Shown here piece by piece: positions 1 to 9,149 of a stretch of 64,000 nucleotides of DNA; within the stretch, counting starts at the first letter, position 1; each line of letters opens with the position of its first letter. The notes under the pieces are model-generated. The model ran no database searches. It was not told where the DNA came from and saw nothing but the letters and a program-made list of their open reading frames with translations. The translations under genes and the position numbers were made by a program. The DNA comes from Algimonas porphyrae (GTDB taxonomy: Bacteria > Pseudomonadota > Alphaproteobacteria > Caulobacterales > Maricaulaceae). The stretch lies in assembly GCF_041429795.1 (NCBI RefSeq), contig NZ_CP163424.1, positions 2,482,001-2,546,000 of the forward strand, read 5' to 3'.

Positions 1-32
1 GCCCCTCCAACTGTCCGAGGGAGGGGGAGACG

Positions 33-56
33 AAAAAAACCCGCTCCGAAGAGCGG
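33..56 (-). terminator. Rho-independent terminator of panD
   Basis: Read on the minus strand, a 6-bp stem CCGCTC/GAGCGG with a TTCG loop is followed by a run of seven T (positions 39 down to 33). It lies just past the panD stop codon and matches a classical intrinsic terminator. Confidence 0.85.
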
Positions 57-66
57 CTGCTTTCAT

Positions 67-438
67 TTAGCCGTTGGCCGCCAGGGGCGGGCTGATGACC
101 TCATTATTCTCATCCAGCAGGACCACATCCGGAACGTAGGTCTTGGCGACCTCAGCGTCCATCTGGGCGTAGGTGATGATGATGACCCTGTCGCCGACCT
201 GGACCTTGCGCGCGGCTGCGCCGTTCAGGCCGAACGTCTTGGACCCGCGCGGAGCGGTGATTGCGTAGGTGGTGAACCGTTCGCCATTATCGATATTGAG
301 GATGTCCACCTGCTCGTTCGGCAGGATCCCGGCCAGATCCAGCAAGTCCTGATCGATCGAGATCGACCCTTCATAATGGAGATCGGCCTGAGTCACCGTG
401 GCACGGTGAATTTTGCCTTTCATCATGGTGAGGATCAT
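67..438 (-). CDS. panD: Aspartate 1-decarboxylase (pyruvoyl-dependent)
   Basis: Makes beta-alanine from L-aspartate in the cytoplasm for pantothenate and coenzyme A synthesis. The 123-residue length and almost the whole N-terminal half match the PanD family. The self-cleavage site is HYEGS, with Gly24-Ser25 at the same positions as in E. coli; Ser25 would become the pyruvoyl group. The TYAI and NGAAA motifs of the barrel are also present. The ATG at 438 is preceded by AAAGGA at six bases, and the start MILTMMKGK parallels that of E. coli. It is transcribed divergently from the asparaginase-like gene and ends in an intrinsic terminator, so it is probably a single-gene unit. Confidence 0.96.
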   Translation of the reverse strand: MILTMMKGKIHRATVTQADLHYEGSISIDQDLLDLAGILPNEQVDILNIDNGERFTTYAITAPRGSKTFGLNGAAARKVQVGDRVIIITYAQMDAEVAKTYVPDVVLLDENNEVISPPLAANG

Positions 439-567
439 AAATTGTCCTTTCGGGGGTCCCGGTTACTGCAAAATCCATATAGGGTGTGGCAGAGGCGCGC
501 AAAAGGAGAAGCCGCGAATTTGCATAGCAGGTCCGCAAGGCGTTTATCTGGCGTTCAGGAGGCAAGA

Positions 568-1047
568 TTGGATATCCTCATCCTCACGACGGGCGGAACG
601 ATCGACAAGGTGCATGATGTGCGCACGGAGCGGCTCGTTTTCGATGGCAGCACGGCGGTTTCCGACATTCTGAAATATGGGCGGACGGACTTTCCGCGCG
701 TGCAGAGCCTGATGTCGATCGACAGTCTGGACATGTCCGAAGATCATCGCGATGCGATCCTGCAGGCCGTCATCAATGCGCCTGAAAACCATATCGTTGT
801 TACCCACGGCACCGGTACGATGGAACAGACCGCGCATCATCTGAACGGCAATATCGGACAGAAAACCGTCGTCCTGTCAGGCGCGATGCGCCCGCAATCG
901 CTCTGGCGCTCCGATGCGGAATTCAATCTGGGCGGCGCCGTCATCGCCGCGCAAACCCTGCCCGCCGGCGTTTATGCCGTGATGAATGGCCGCGTCATCA
1001 AGGCCCGCAACGTGCGCAAGGATTTGGAAACCGGGCGGTTCGTCTAA
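568..1047 (+). CDS. Short asparaginase-like domain protein, lacking the usual motif-2 Asp
   Basis: A 159-residue protein equal to only the N-terminal half of a type I/II L-asparaginase (full enzymes are about 330 residues). Motif 1 (TTGGTID) is intact near residue 8. Motif 2 reads HGTGTM, with Gly83 where active asparaginases have the substrate-binding Asp of HGTDTM. I start it at TTG 568 because AGGAGG sits five bases upstream; a longer reading to ATG 376 would run through the panD leader. Its 3' end overlaps the convergent oligopeptidase gene by four bases. Stand-alone half-asparaginase proteins are known as a family but their role is not established. Whether this one is an enzyme is doubtful. 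Confidence 0.8.
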   Translation: MDILILTTGGTIDKVHDVRTERLVFDGSTAVSDILKYGRTDFPRVQSLMSIDSLDMSEDHRDAILQAVINAPENHIVVTHGTGTMEQTAHHLNGNIGQKTVVLSGAMRPQSLWRSDAEFNLGGAVIAAQTLPAGVYAVMNGRVIKARNVRKDLETGRFV

Positions 1048-3140
1048 GCCTTCCCCACGGCCCAGAGGGCGAAGGCGTAGTCGGTCGCCGTTTCCTTCAG
1101 CGACTTGTAGCGCCCGCTTTCGCCCTGATGCCCCGCTTCCATGTTCATCTTCAGCAGGATCGGCGCCGTGCCCCTCTGGTGATCGCGTAATGTCGCCGCC
1201 CATTTGGCCGGTTCCCAATAGGTGACCCGCGGATCGGTCAGACCGCCCGTGATCAGGACAGGCGGATAATCGGCTTCTCGCACATTTTCATAGGGGCTGT
1301 AGGACAGGATCGTCCGGAAGGCCGCTTCGTCTTCTAGCGGGTTACCCCATTCCGGCCACTCCGGCGGGGTCAGGGGCAGGTCCGCATCGCTCATCGTGTT
1401 GAGCACATCGACGAAGGGCACGGCCCCGATCACGGCCCCGAACAGACCAGGGTCCTGATTGAGCGCAGCCCCGACCAATAGCCCGCCTGCCGATCCGCCA
1501 TGCGCGACAATCTGGCCGCGCGAAGTCCATCCCAGCTCGGTGAGCACCCGCCCGGCATCAACGAAGTCATTGAATGTATTGACTTTTCTATCCAACTTTC
1601 CGGCCTCGTACCAGTCATAGCCCTTGGCCATGCCGCCGCGAATATGGGCGATCGCATAGACAAATCCGCGGTCGACGAGGCTGAGGCGAGCGGTGCGAAA
1701 ATCAGCCGGAATGGTGTGCCCGTAGGAGCCGTATCCGTAGAGCAGCAACGGGTTGGTGCCGTCCGGCTTGACGCCTTGTCTGTAGAGCAGCGTCACAGGC
1801 ACGCGCTCCCCGTCTCGCGCCGCGATCTCGATCCGCTCGGTGACATAGTCGTCTGGATCGTGGCCGCTCGGGACCGTCTGCTGCCGTACGAGTTCACGCG
1901 CGCGCGTGACCATATCATAAGCATAGACGGAGGCCGGTGTGGTCGGGCTGCTATAGCTGTAATAGAGCGTCGTCGTATCATACTCATAGCCACTGACCAG
2001 ACCCAGCGAGTAGGCCGCCTCGTCCATCTCGATGGCGTGTTCCGTCGCGGTGGCCATGTCGCGAATGACAATGCGTGGCAGGGCGTTTTCGCGCTCCAGC
2101 CGCACCATATGACCCGCATAGGTCTCCAGTCCCAGGATCAGCCGACCGGGCTTGTGATCGATATAGGATTGCCAGGACGCCGGGTCGCTTTCCTCACCCA
2201 GCGGTGTGTCGGATCGGAAGACCGCGAAGTCGATCGCTCCCTGATCGTTCGACAGAATGTAGGTCGCGTCGCCCTGCGGAGCGGGCGCATATTCCACGCC
2301 GTTGCGGCGCGGTGCGTAGCAGACGGGCGGCACTTGCGGTGAGACCATCGGCACGGCCCAGACCTCACTCGTCGTGTGATCATGCGCCGAAATCAGAATG
2401 TGGCGATCATCATCCGAAGACCCCAGACCGACGAAGAAACCGGAATCGGCCTCTTCATAAGTCAGATCGCCTTCGCCTTCCGCATGGACGGATCTGAACC
2501 GCACTTTGGAGGGTCGTTGATTGACGTCGCGCTCGACCCAGAACAATATGTCGCTGTCTGCGGCCCAGACCAGCGCACCGGCTGCCGTGTCGATGCCCGT
2601 ATCATGGACGTCATCGCCGCCGATGGGTTTGACGAAGACCTGATTGTTCTCGGACCCCTTCAGGTCCAGCCCATAGGCAACGCGCGCATGGTCCGGACTG
2701 TGGCTGACATCGCCAATATCGAAAAAGCCATCGGCAGCATCCGCCAGCGCTTCCGCGTCGAGCATCATGGTTGCCGGGCCGCCCTCACGCGGCTCGCGCA
2801 TATAGGCCCCCTGCTCCTGCCCCGGTTCGAAGCGGTGATAATAGCGATAAGGTCCATCCGGCAGTTTGGTCGACGATCGCGCGGGCTCCAGCCGGGCTTT
2901 CATCTCTTCGAACAGGGTTTCTTCCAACCCGCCGAGCGGGTCCAGAATAGACGCCGTATAGCGGTTTTCCGCCTCCAGATGGGCGCGAATGTCGGCTGAC
3001 AGCGCATCAGGTTCGCGCAGAACGGTTTGCCAGTCCCTGTCCTTCAGCCATGCATAATCATCGGTCCATTCATGTCCGAACCGGCTTTGCCTGAACGGTC
3101 TTTTTTCGGTTTCCGGCGGGGTCGGGCGTGGTTGCGTCAT
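1044..3140 (-). CDS. ptrB: Oligopeptidase B-type serine peptidase (S9A)
   Basis: Cleaves short peptides after basic residues; family members are cytoplasmic. The 698-residue protein has an N-terminal beta-propeller half and a C-terminal alpha/beta-hydrolase half. The nucleophile is in GGSAGG (Ser550; E. coli PtrB uses Ser532). The later GGLTDPRV and AGHQGESGR segments hold the likely Asp and His. The DYAWLKD stretch near the start is typical of the family. I prefer ATG 3140 (MTQPRP) over ATG 3149, since neither has a strong ribosome site but GGGCGG precedes 3140. No signal peptide is visible. Confidence 0.92.
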   Translation of the reverse strand: MTQPRPTPPETEKRPFRQSRFGHEWTDDYAWLKDRDWQTVLREPDALSADIRAHLEAENRYTASILDPLGGLEETLFEEMKARLEPARSSTKLPDGPYRYYHRFEPGQEQGAYMREPREGGPATMMLDAEALADAADGFFDIGDVSHSPDHARVAYGLDLKGSENNQVFVKPIGGDDVHDTGIDTAAGALVWAADSDILFWVERDVNQRPSKVRFRSVHAEGEGDLTYEEADSGFFVGLGSSDDDRHILISAHDHTTSEVWAVPMVSPQVPPVCYAPRRNGVEYAPAPQGDATYILSNDQGAIDFAVFRSDTPLGEESDPASWQSYIDHKPGRLILGLETYAGHMVRLERENALPRIVIRDMATATEHAIEMDEAAYSLGLVSGYEYDTTTLYYSYSSPTTPASVYAYDMVTRARELVRQQTVPSGHDPDDYVTERIEIAARDGERVPVTLLYRQGVKPDGTNPLLLYGYGSYGHTIPADFRTARLSLVDRGFVYAIAHIRGGMAKGYDWYEAGKLDRKVNTFNDFVDAGRVLTELGWTSRGQIVAHGGSAGGLLVGAALNQDPGLFGAVIGAVPFVDVLNTMSDADLPLTPPEWPEWGNPLEDEAAFRTILSYSPYENVREADYPPVLITGGLTDPRVTYWEPAKWAATLRDHQRGTAPILLKMNMEAGHQGESGRYKSLKETATDYAFALWAVGKA

Positions 3141-3224
3141 GCCGCCCATCTAGGGGGGTAGTCATGCTCTGTTAAGGGCTTCCGATTACCGTTTTCGCAT
3201 CAGGCCTGTCTTTCGTCCTGGCCA

Positions 3225-4463
3225 ATGACCGGATCCTCTATGGCAATTGCCGCACAGACATTGGAATTGGCGCCTGCGCAGCAGGTCGAGACCCAGTCCT
3301 ATATGGTGCGCCGTCAACTGGTGAAACGTCTGGCTGATTCGATCTGCCTGCCTGAGTCCAAGTTGACACCGCAGGAACGCCACATGGCCGGCGACGTGCT
3401 GGTCGAACTGTTGCGATCGGCCGATGCGGATACGCGTGAAGCGGTCGCCAAACGGCTCGTCATGCTCAATGAAGCGCCGCGGACCATCCTGATCATTCTG
3501 GCCAAGGACGAGATCGACATCGCGCGTCACGTACTGGAAAATTCCAAGAGCCTGACCGATTCTGATCTGATCCACATCGCACGCAAGGTCCGGATGGAAC
3601 ACCGCGTCATGATCGCCCAGCGGCGACATCTGTCCGACGCGGTCGTCGACGTGCTGGTCGAATTCATGGAAGAAGATGTCGTCGAGACGATTTTGAAGAA
3701 TAAGGGCAGCAACCTGTCGGAAACGGCGATCCAACGCATTCTGGTCGTCTCGCGGTCGCACCAGCCCTATGTCGAATTGCTGGCCAAACGTGACGAAACG
3801 CGACCAAGCCACGGGCTGACCATGTTCTGGTGGGCGAATTCGTCCAATCGTCGCCGTATTCTGCAACGGTTTGCCGTCACCCGACATGTGCTGCAGGACA
3901 GCACGGCCGATCTCTACCCGCTGGCGGCGGCTGACAAGTGGCAGGACGCTGGCGTTCGAAAGGCTCTGCAATTCATCGAACGGCGGCAACGCAACCGTGT
4001 CGCGACGGAGCGATCCATTTATAGCAGCCTCGAAGAAGCAATCGAGGACGTCGCCCGGACCGGTCTGACCAAGACGCTGGCCGCCGAAATTTCCTATATG
4101 GCCGGGATCAAGCCTGCGACGGGCGCGCAGATCCTGACTGATAAGGGCGGCCACCCGCTTGCCATCCTTTGCAAGGCGCCCGGCCTGAAACGGCCCTATC
4201 TCGAAAAACTCTGGCAGGGTCTCGGACGCGCCGTCGTGACGCCAGACGGAAAAGAAGACCCGGCCTTCGCCCGCGTCATGGAAACATATGACACCATTTC
4301 CACCGATAAGGCCCAGACCGTCCTACGCTACTGGAACTGGTCGCTGACCGCGTCGCTTAGCCCGGAAGTGCTGAAGCATATCAAGAACGGGGTCATCCCG
4401 CGGGAAGAGGAATTCGGTGCCGCCGCAATTTCTGCGGCGCTCGTCTTTTCGAACCGGAACTAA
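3225..4463 (+). CDS. DUF2336 domain protein
   Basis: A 412-residue, all-helical, soluble protein of the DUF2336 family found mainly in alphaproteobacteria. There is no signal peptide or membrane segment. Charged heptad-like helices fill residues 30-190, including repeated elements such as LSDAVVDVLVE and LSETAIQRIL that resemble HEAT-like repeats. The function of the family is unknown. ATG 3240 (MAIAAQT) is an equally possible start, with GGATCC just upstream. It ends five bases from the convergent TonB-like gene. Confidence 0.8.
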   Translation: MTGSSMAIAAQTLELAPAQQVETQSYMVRRQLVKRLADSICLPESKLTPQERHMAGDVLVELLRSADADTREAVAKRLVMLNEAPRTILIILAKDEIDIARHVLENSKSLTDSDLIHIARKVRMEHRVMIAQRRHLSDAVVDVLVEFMEEDVVETILKNKGSNLSETAIQRILVVSRSHQPYVELLAKRDETRPSHGLTMFWWANSSNRRRILQRFAVTRHVLQDSTADLYPLAAADKWQDAGVRKALQFIERRQRNRVATERSIYSSLEEAIEDVARTGLTKTLAAEISYMAGIKPATGAQILTDKGGHPLAILCKAPGLKRPYLEKLWQGLGRAVVTPDGKEDPAFARVMETYDTISTDKAQTVLRYWNWSLTASLSPEVLKHIKNGVIPREEEFGAAAISAALVFSNRN

Positions 4464-4468
4464 GCCCC

Positions 4469-5194
4469 CTATTCCGGGATAAGCCGTCCCTGTTCATCCG
4501 TCAGATTGAAAACGATCCGCGTCCGGAGTCCCGTTCGGGCGACAGGTCGGCCCTCGACCAGTTCTGGCCGATAGGTCCAGCGACTGACCGCCTGCACGGC
4601 AGCACGCCTGAACAGCGTCTGTGAACAGGACTGCGCCGCCACATTATAGGGTTTTCCATCCCCGCTAATATCGAAGGTGATAAGACAATGTCCGGAACGA
4701 TCCGCCAGCCCCGGCATAGCCGGTGGTATTCGGACAATCGGTTCGGGGTCGCGGTCAATCGGGCTTAGCGTCGTCGGAAAGTCGAATGTGAGTTGCGGTA
4801 CGTGAACAGGTGTATGTGTCACGGGCACAAGCGTTTCCTGGGGGCGTCCGGTCTCAGGGACTCCGATCATCGGAGGGGCGGGCGGAATTTCGACTTGCTT
4901 CAAAGGATCGGGTCGTCGCCGATCCAGACGGAGTGGCGGATCGATGATTATGGGATTGATGTCATAGGCCACGCGAGCCGACTTATCCTGCGGCCGGAAG
5001 TCCTCCGATATCAAGGTCTGCATCGTGATGAACAATCCCGCCGTTATGATTGCGGCCCCCGTCAGAACGGGGAGAAAGGCTGCGTGAGAGCCGTGCCGCG
5101 ACATGGCGGCCGATAGCGTCTCATGGGAGCGAGTTGCGGCTTTATACGGCCGGATATGTTGACCCATTTGTAAAACCAGAGGCGCTGCGCTCAT
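4469..5194 (-). CDS. TonB-family protein, second paralogue
   Basis: A 241-residue single-pass protein. About 38 cytoplasmic residues precede one transmembrane helix (residues 38-62), then a proline-rich periplasmic linker and a TonB-type C-terminal domain. That C-terminal domain closely parallels the TonB at 6997-7620. Shared features are SGHC, FDIS versus FDVS, a CSQTLFRR versus CTQDLFRR element, an RW-Y-P motif and the last residues IPE. The two genes are therefore paralogues. Its own GGGAG ribosome site and the terminator at 5277-5300 separate it from the big operon. It probably couples inner-membrane proton-motive force to outer-membrane receptors. Confidence 0.82.
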   Translation of the reverse strand: MSAAPLVLQMGQHIRPYKAATRSHETLSAAMSRHGSHAAFLPVLTGAAIITAGLFITMQTLISEDFRPQDKSARVAYDINPIIIDPPLRLDRRRPDPLKQVEIPPAPPMIGVPETGRPQETLVPVTHTPVHVPQLTFDFPTTLSPIDRDPEPIVRIPPAMPGLADRSGHCLITFDISGDGKPYNVAAQSCSQTLFRRAAVQAVSRWTYRPELVEGRPVARTGLRTRIVFNLTDEQGRLIPE

Positions 5195-5276
5195 AATGTC
5201 ACTCCCTTATATAGTTACTGTATAACATAACTACGCAAGAGATGCAAACGGCTCACGGTGGCCCATATCCGGCAAT

Positions 5277-5300
5277 AAAAAACCCAGCCCGAAGGCTGGG
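5277..5300 (-). terminator. Rho-independent terminator of the exb/tonB operon
   Basis: On the minus strand a 7-bp stem CCCAGCC/GGCTGGG with a TTCG loop is followed by TTTTTT. It lies 29 bases after the stop of the TPR gene and before the second TonB gene. Confidence 0.88.
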
Positions 5301-5328
5301 TGATTATCCTGATAATCGGCGCTAGGCG

Positions 5329-6822
5329 TTAGCCGGTCGTCGTCCGGACATAGAGCCTGTCATAGTCAGGCTTGAATTTCAGGCAATTCTCATCTTCCAG
5401 ATCAAACTCGCCACCGGCAAAGACGATATTGTCATATTCAAGCTTGATTTTGGAGTAGCAGAGCTCGCGTTCGACATTGCGCTCGAACTCGCAACGCGCT
5501 TCAACCGCCTGACGCTCTTCCGTGATAAACTTGATCCAGCGACGTGCATTGCGGGCTTCGCGCGATGTCGACGGAACTTTCTGGAAGGTCTGAATGGCTT
5601 TAGCCCGGATTTGCGTGATCGGTGCGCTATCCATCTGTGCATCCGTCATCTCGCAATCGAGACGTGAGGCTTTCTGCGTTGAATCATAGATACAGTTCGC
5701 AACCTGCATCCAGGATTTGCCGGCATCATAGCCGCGATCGATCGCCTGGCGGAATGCGGTTTCGGCTTTGTCGCACTGCCCTTCATTAAAGAAGGCTTCG
5801 CCCAGATCGGCGTAGAGCTTGGCGCTGCTCGACGACTTGGCCGCTTCTTCGAGAACCGGGATTGCACGGCCATATTCACGCGCCGCGCGCCAGTAGTTGG
5901 AAAGTTCCTTGAGATTGTCGGCACTGCGCGACACGCGCCCTGCATTCATCTCGCGGTCCATGATCACGGCAGCCTGATAAGGCATGTCGTAATAGGAATA
6001 GTAGGAAATCACCTTCTTGATGTCGGGCTCGCTCGTCAGCGCGCCACCGAGATAGAGCATCTTATTGACTTCGAACGCGTCTTTTTCACGTCCGCCGCTG
6101 GCCAGAAGCGAAATCCAGTTGTTCCAGTTAGTCTGATCTTCGGGCCAGCGCTGGATCATTTCCTTGACGATATCCGCCTGACGTTCGGGCATGCCGAGAT
6201 CATTGTAGAGGAAATTCAGCAGGTCGAAATGCTTCTTCTCTTTTGGGTTGGCGCGGTTGAACCAGCGTTCGGCCCATGGCAGCGCGCGCTGATATTCCTC
6301 GGCGCTGACCCAGGCCGATACGAGCAGATCGACATAGCTCGGCTTTTCCTGAACGCCGCGCGCCAGCAAGGCTTCCAGCTTCAACGCGCCTTCGCGATAC
6401 TGCTCATTGGCGATCAGGAGCTGGGCGATCGCCAGTTCGATCTGCTCGGCTTCCGCCGGCAGGAGGCCGCCGGAGTCGATCGCGCTCTGGAACGATTGCA
6501 GCGACATCGACATATTATTGACGTCATTATAACTCTGACCAAGCATCTGATAGATGATCGACCGCTCATAAGGGATGAGCTCGGAATTGGTTGACAGAAG
6601 ACCGTTGAGAATGTTGATCGCCGTCTGAGGATCATCGGCGTTGATCGCTTGTAGCGCCTCATTCACTTTTTCACCAGCGGCCGCACTGAACTGTCGCGCT
6701 TCTTCGGGAGCGGGCTCCTGCGCGAAGGCCGGCGCGATCACGCCGGACAGGCTCACTGTCGCAACAGCCATCAGGCTCGCGCCAAGCAGGCTGGCTGTTC
6801 TGAACTTAAGGGCGTTCATCAT
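5329..6822 (-). CDS. Periplasmic TPR-repeat protein of the exb/tonB operon
   Basis: A 497-residue exported protein. The signal peptide ends near the AFAQ of residues 32-35. It is then almost entirely helical repeats of TPR type, clearest around residues 320-375 (YADLGEAFFNEGQ, AETAFRQAID). Six cysteines sit in the C-terminal third, which would fit disulfides in the periplasm. AGGAG six bases before ATG 6822 supports the start. It is the last gene of the operon. TPR proteins accompany TonB2-type systems in gammaproteobacteria, where they help energy transduction; the same role is inferred here. Confidence 0.82.
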   Translation of the reverse strand: MMNALKFRTASLLGASLMAVATVSLSGVIAPAFAQEPAPEEARQFSAAAGEKVNEALQAINADDPQTAINILNGLLSTNSELIPYERSIIYQMLGQSYNDVNNMSMSLQSFQSAIDSGGLLPAEAEQIELAIAQLLIANEQYREGALKLEALLARGVQEKPSYVDLLVSAWVSAEEYQRALPWAERWFNRANPKEKKHFDLLNFLYNDLGMPERQADIVKEMIQRWPEDQTNWNNWISLLASGGREKDAFEVNKMLYLGGALTSEPDIKKVISYYSYYDMPYQAAVIMDREMNAGRVSRSADNLKELSNYWRAAREYGRAIPVLEEAAKSSSSAKLYADLGEAFFNEGQCDKAETAFRQAIDRGYDAGKSWMQVANCIYDSTQKASRLDCEMTDAQMDSAPITQIRAKAIQTFQKVPSTSREARNARRWIKFITEERQAVEARCEFERNVERELCYSKIKLEYDNIVFAGGEFDLEDENCLKFKPDYDRLYVRTTTG

Positions 6823-6962
6823 GATCGTCTCCTGTCAATCTGTCTCGGAGCCATCCGATAGACATCGTACGGCCCGTTTATTCTCGGATACCCGTATCTC
6901 AAGGCGCCGGAACGCAGCCGATAAGAGCATCATGGTCGCGGCGTATTGTCAGAAGCGCCGCA

Positions 6963-6982
6963 GGCAGGCTCGAAAGCCTGCC
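6963..6982 (-). other. Intercistronic hairpin between tonB and the TPR gene
   Basis: An 8-bp perfect stem GGCAGGCT/AGCCTGCC with a four-base loop sits between the tonB stop (6997) and the TPR start (6822). No T-run follows, so it is more likely an mRNA processing or stabilising element than a terminator. Confidence 0.5.
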
Positions 6983-6996
6983 ATGAATTGCAACCC

Positions 6997-7620
6997 CTAT
7001 TCCGGGATGACGTTCCCACGTTCATCGGCCAGCTGGAACGTGATCTTCGTTTCCACGCCCTTCCGACCGATTGGACGTCCGTCCTGAATCTTGGGGTTAT
7101 ACTTCCAGCGCTCCACGGAACGGACCGAGTTGCGGCGGAACAGATCCTGCGTGCAATAGGTTGCCTGGATGTTGAAAGGCTGTCCTTCCGGCGACACGTC
7201 GAACCGCATCCGGCAATGGCCAGACTTTTCGGCCCGGGCCGGCATTTGCGGCGGGATCCGGACGAGAGGCTGTGCGTCGCGGTCCGACACGGCAATCTGA
7301 AACTGCGAACGATCGATCGTCGGGGCTTCAAATTCGGGGATTGCACCTTCGACGACCGCGATTGGTTCAGATGGGCGGTCGGCTTTCTGACGTTCGATCT
7401 GTGGCGGTGGTGGCGGTGTTTCGATCTTTTTGATCTCGGCGATCTTGGTTTCACGCTCGAGGATCTTCAGATCTTCAACCTTCGGATTGATCTCGAACGC
7501 TTCCAGATCGAGCTTGTCTTCCGGTTTGAACTCCTCGGAGATGAGGCTCATCATGAGGACGAACAGGACGACCGTCACGAATGCCGCAGGGATAATGGCA
7601 AGCCAGCGAAGAAAACTCAT
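6997..7620 (-). CDS. tonB: TonB-family energy transducer
   Basis: A 207-residue inner-membrane-anchored periplasmic protein. One N-terminal membrane helix (residues 5-25, after MSFLRW) is followed by an acidic/basic region, a PPPPP stretch near residue 71 and a TonB C-terminal domain (residues about 130-207) ending IPE. It would link the ExbB/ExbD motor to TonB-dependent outer-membrane receptors. AAGGA six bases upstream of ATG 7620 supports the start. It follows exbD with a gap of 12 bases. A paralogue lies at 4469-5194. Confidence 0.9.
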   Translation of the reverse strand: MSFLRWLAIIPAAFVTVVLFVLMMSLISEEFKPEDKLDLEAFEINPKVEDLKILERETKIAEIKKIETPPPPPQIERQKADRPSEPIAVVEGAIPEFEAPTIDRSQFQIAVSDRDAQPLVRIPPQMPARAEKSGHCRMRFDVSPEGQPFNIQATYCTQDLFRRNSVRSVERWKYNPKIQDGRPIGRKGVETKITFQLADERGNVIPE

Positions 7621-7632
7621 GTCAAATCCTTC

Positions 7633-8028
7633 CTATTCCGTACCGACGCGAGTCTCGACACCGAGGTCCTGGAACAGTTCCTGAACCCCCATGACGGTTC
7701 CAACATCCGCATTGCGGTCTGCCTGGATGATCGCGTTGGCCTTAGGTGTTTCGTCCCGCAGCGCAGTCAGAATCGGGCGAATCTCCTCGATCCTGTAAGG
7801 ACGCTTGTCGATCCACACATTGGATGAGCTGTCGACGGCAACCAGAATGGTCGGGTTCCACTCAACATCCGTCGTCGCTTCGGGCTTGAAGGGTTCAAGA
7901 CCGGGCGTTTTGACGAAGACTGACGTCACGATGAAGAAGATCAGCAGAATGAAGACGACGTCGAGCATCGGCGTCATATTCAACTCTGTGCCTTCATCCT
8001 CGATAACGGTGCGTGAGCGACGGGCCAT
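7633..8028 (-). CDS. exbD: ExbD-type proton channel subunit (second copy)
   Basis: A 131-residue ExbD/TolR protein: a short cytoplasmic N-terminus, one membrane helix (residues 20-42) and a periplasmic domain. The proton-carrying Asp is Asp23 in NMTPMLDVVF. It is paralogous to the exbD immediately upstream (8108-8524) but lacks that protein's proline run. AAGG precedes ATG 8028. Two ExbD genes in tandem suggest that a mixed ExbD dimer assembles in the motor. Confidence 0.93.
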   Translation of the reverse strand: MARRSRTVIEDEGTELNMTPMLDVVFILLIFFIVTSVFVKTPGLEPFKPEATTDVEWNPTILVAVDSSSNVWIDKRPYRIEEIRPILTALRDETPKANAIIQADRNADVGTVMGVQELFQDLGVETRVGTE

Positions 8029-8107
8029 AATGTTACCTTATATCATTATCGGAGCATTTGCAAGGTCGACGCACAGTTCTGACGCACCCGACCCAGTCAA
8101 CACCCCT

Positions 8108-8524
8108 CTATGAAACCTCTATGATTTCGATCTTCGACTGCATGCCGCGTCCGTCCAGACCATCCTTGAGCTGCACGAGCACATTATGTTTGGCTTCGGG
8201 ATGAAGGCGAAGAATGACCGAGGCTCCGGGCTTGTCGGCGAGCTGACGCTCGACGCGGGCCATGACACCATTGCAGGTCGACCGGACCTGATCGACGGAA
8301 CACTGGCTGTTCTCATCGACATAGACCGTGATCGCGGGCGGGCTGTTAGGCGGCGGTGGCGTATCTTCCGGCGGCGGTGGCGGCTGTGTCAGATCGACAC
8401 CCGTTTCGTCCAGAAAGACAGCGGTGACGATGAAGAAGATCAACATGATGAAAACGATGTCGAGCATCGGTGTCATATCGACATCGGCTTCATCGTCATT
8501 ATTGCGGCGGCGATTGCGTCTCAT
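8108..8524 (-). CDS. exbD: ExbD-type proton channel subunit (first copy)
   Basis: A 138-residue ExbD/TolR protein with an Arg-rich cytoplasmic start, the membrane helix with Asp22 in DMTPMLDIVF, then an unusual proline-rich linker (PPPPPED, PPPPNSPP) of about 17 residues just outside the membrane. Two cysteines (near residues 76 and 83) follow and could form a disulfide. GGGAGG eight bases upstream supports ATG 8524. It lies 13 bases after the small exbB. Confidence 0.93.
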   Translation of the reverse strand: MRRNRRRNNDDEADVDMTPMLDIVFIMLIFFIVTAVFLDETGVDLTQPPPPPEDTPPPPNSPPAITVYVDENSQCSVDQVRSTCNGVMARVERQLADKPGASVILRLHPEAKHNVLVQLKDGLDGRGMQSKIEIIEVS

Positions 8525-8537
8525 GGATCAGGCCTCC

Positions 8538-9065
8538 CTAGTAGGCGCCGCGATCGACGACGAGATCGTCGGCGAAGCGGGCAGTCTCACGCGCGCTCCA
8601 GCGCGGCAGGACAGTGGAGAAGTAAAGCCCCGACAGAGCCGCCATCATGCCGGCCATAGTCGGAATTGTGGCGCGGAACACGCCCCCAGCCATCAGGCGA
8701 GCCGAACTGGACCCGGAGTAAGCCAGCACATCGAATACGTCGATCATACCGGTCACGGTACCGAGCAGGCCAAGCAGCGGGGCAAGTGCAACCAGTGTCT
8801 TGATCAGGGCGACGTTGGAAATGGTCCGCTCCTTGACCTGGCTGATCATTTCATCGCGAATTGCGAGGGCGCGCCAAGATGAGCGGTCAGTACGGGCATC
8901 CCATTCCGCCTTCAGACGATTTTTCATCGGCTTATGGGCGATCAGATAATAGGCGATGCGCTCGAGAATGAAGGTCCACATCGCGAAAATAACGATCGCG
9001 ATCGGGATCAGGACGGGTCCGCCCTGCTGGAGGAAGCTCTGAAGGCCGCCGATGATGTTGCCCAT
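8538..9065 (-). CDS. exbB: Small ExbB-type proton channel subunit
   Basis: A 175-residue MotA/TolQ/ExbB family membrane protein with three membrane helices and the family core LLGLLGTVTGM followed by LMAGGV. It is shorter than E. coli ExbB (244) and matches the ExbB2 type found with TonB2 systems. AAAGGA precedes ATG 9065. It is flanked by the large ExbB upstream and two ExbD genes downstream, so it likely forms the proton channel pentamer or a mixed pentamer with the larger protein. Confidence 0.92.
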   Translation of the reverse strand: MGNIIGGLQSFLQQGGPVLIPIAIVIFAMWTFILERIAYYLIAHKPMKNRLKAEWDARTDRSSWRALAIRDEMISQVKERTISNVALIKTLVALAPLLGLLGTVTGMIDVFDVLAYSGSSSARLMAGGVFRATIPTMAGMMAALSGLYFSTVLPRWSARETARFADDLVVDRGAY

Positions 9066-9149
9066 TGGGATATCCTTTCGGGGTCGTCGTTTCGGGGTCG
9101 TCTATCGAGGCCGCCGGACGCCAAGGCCCGATGGCAGACGGGATAGTCG

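Noticed and set aside
376-567. Upstream extension of the asparaginase-like frame to ATG 376
   Set aside because: It would run through the panD 5' region; AGGAGG directly before TTG 568 and family alignment of the N-terminus fix the start there.
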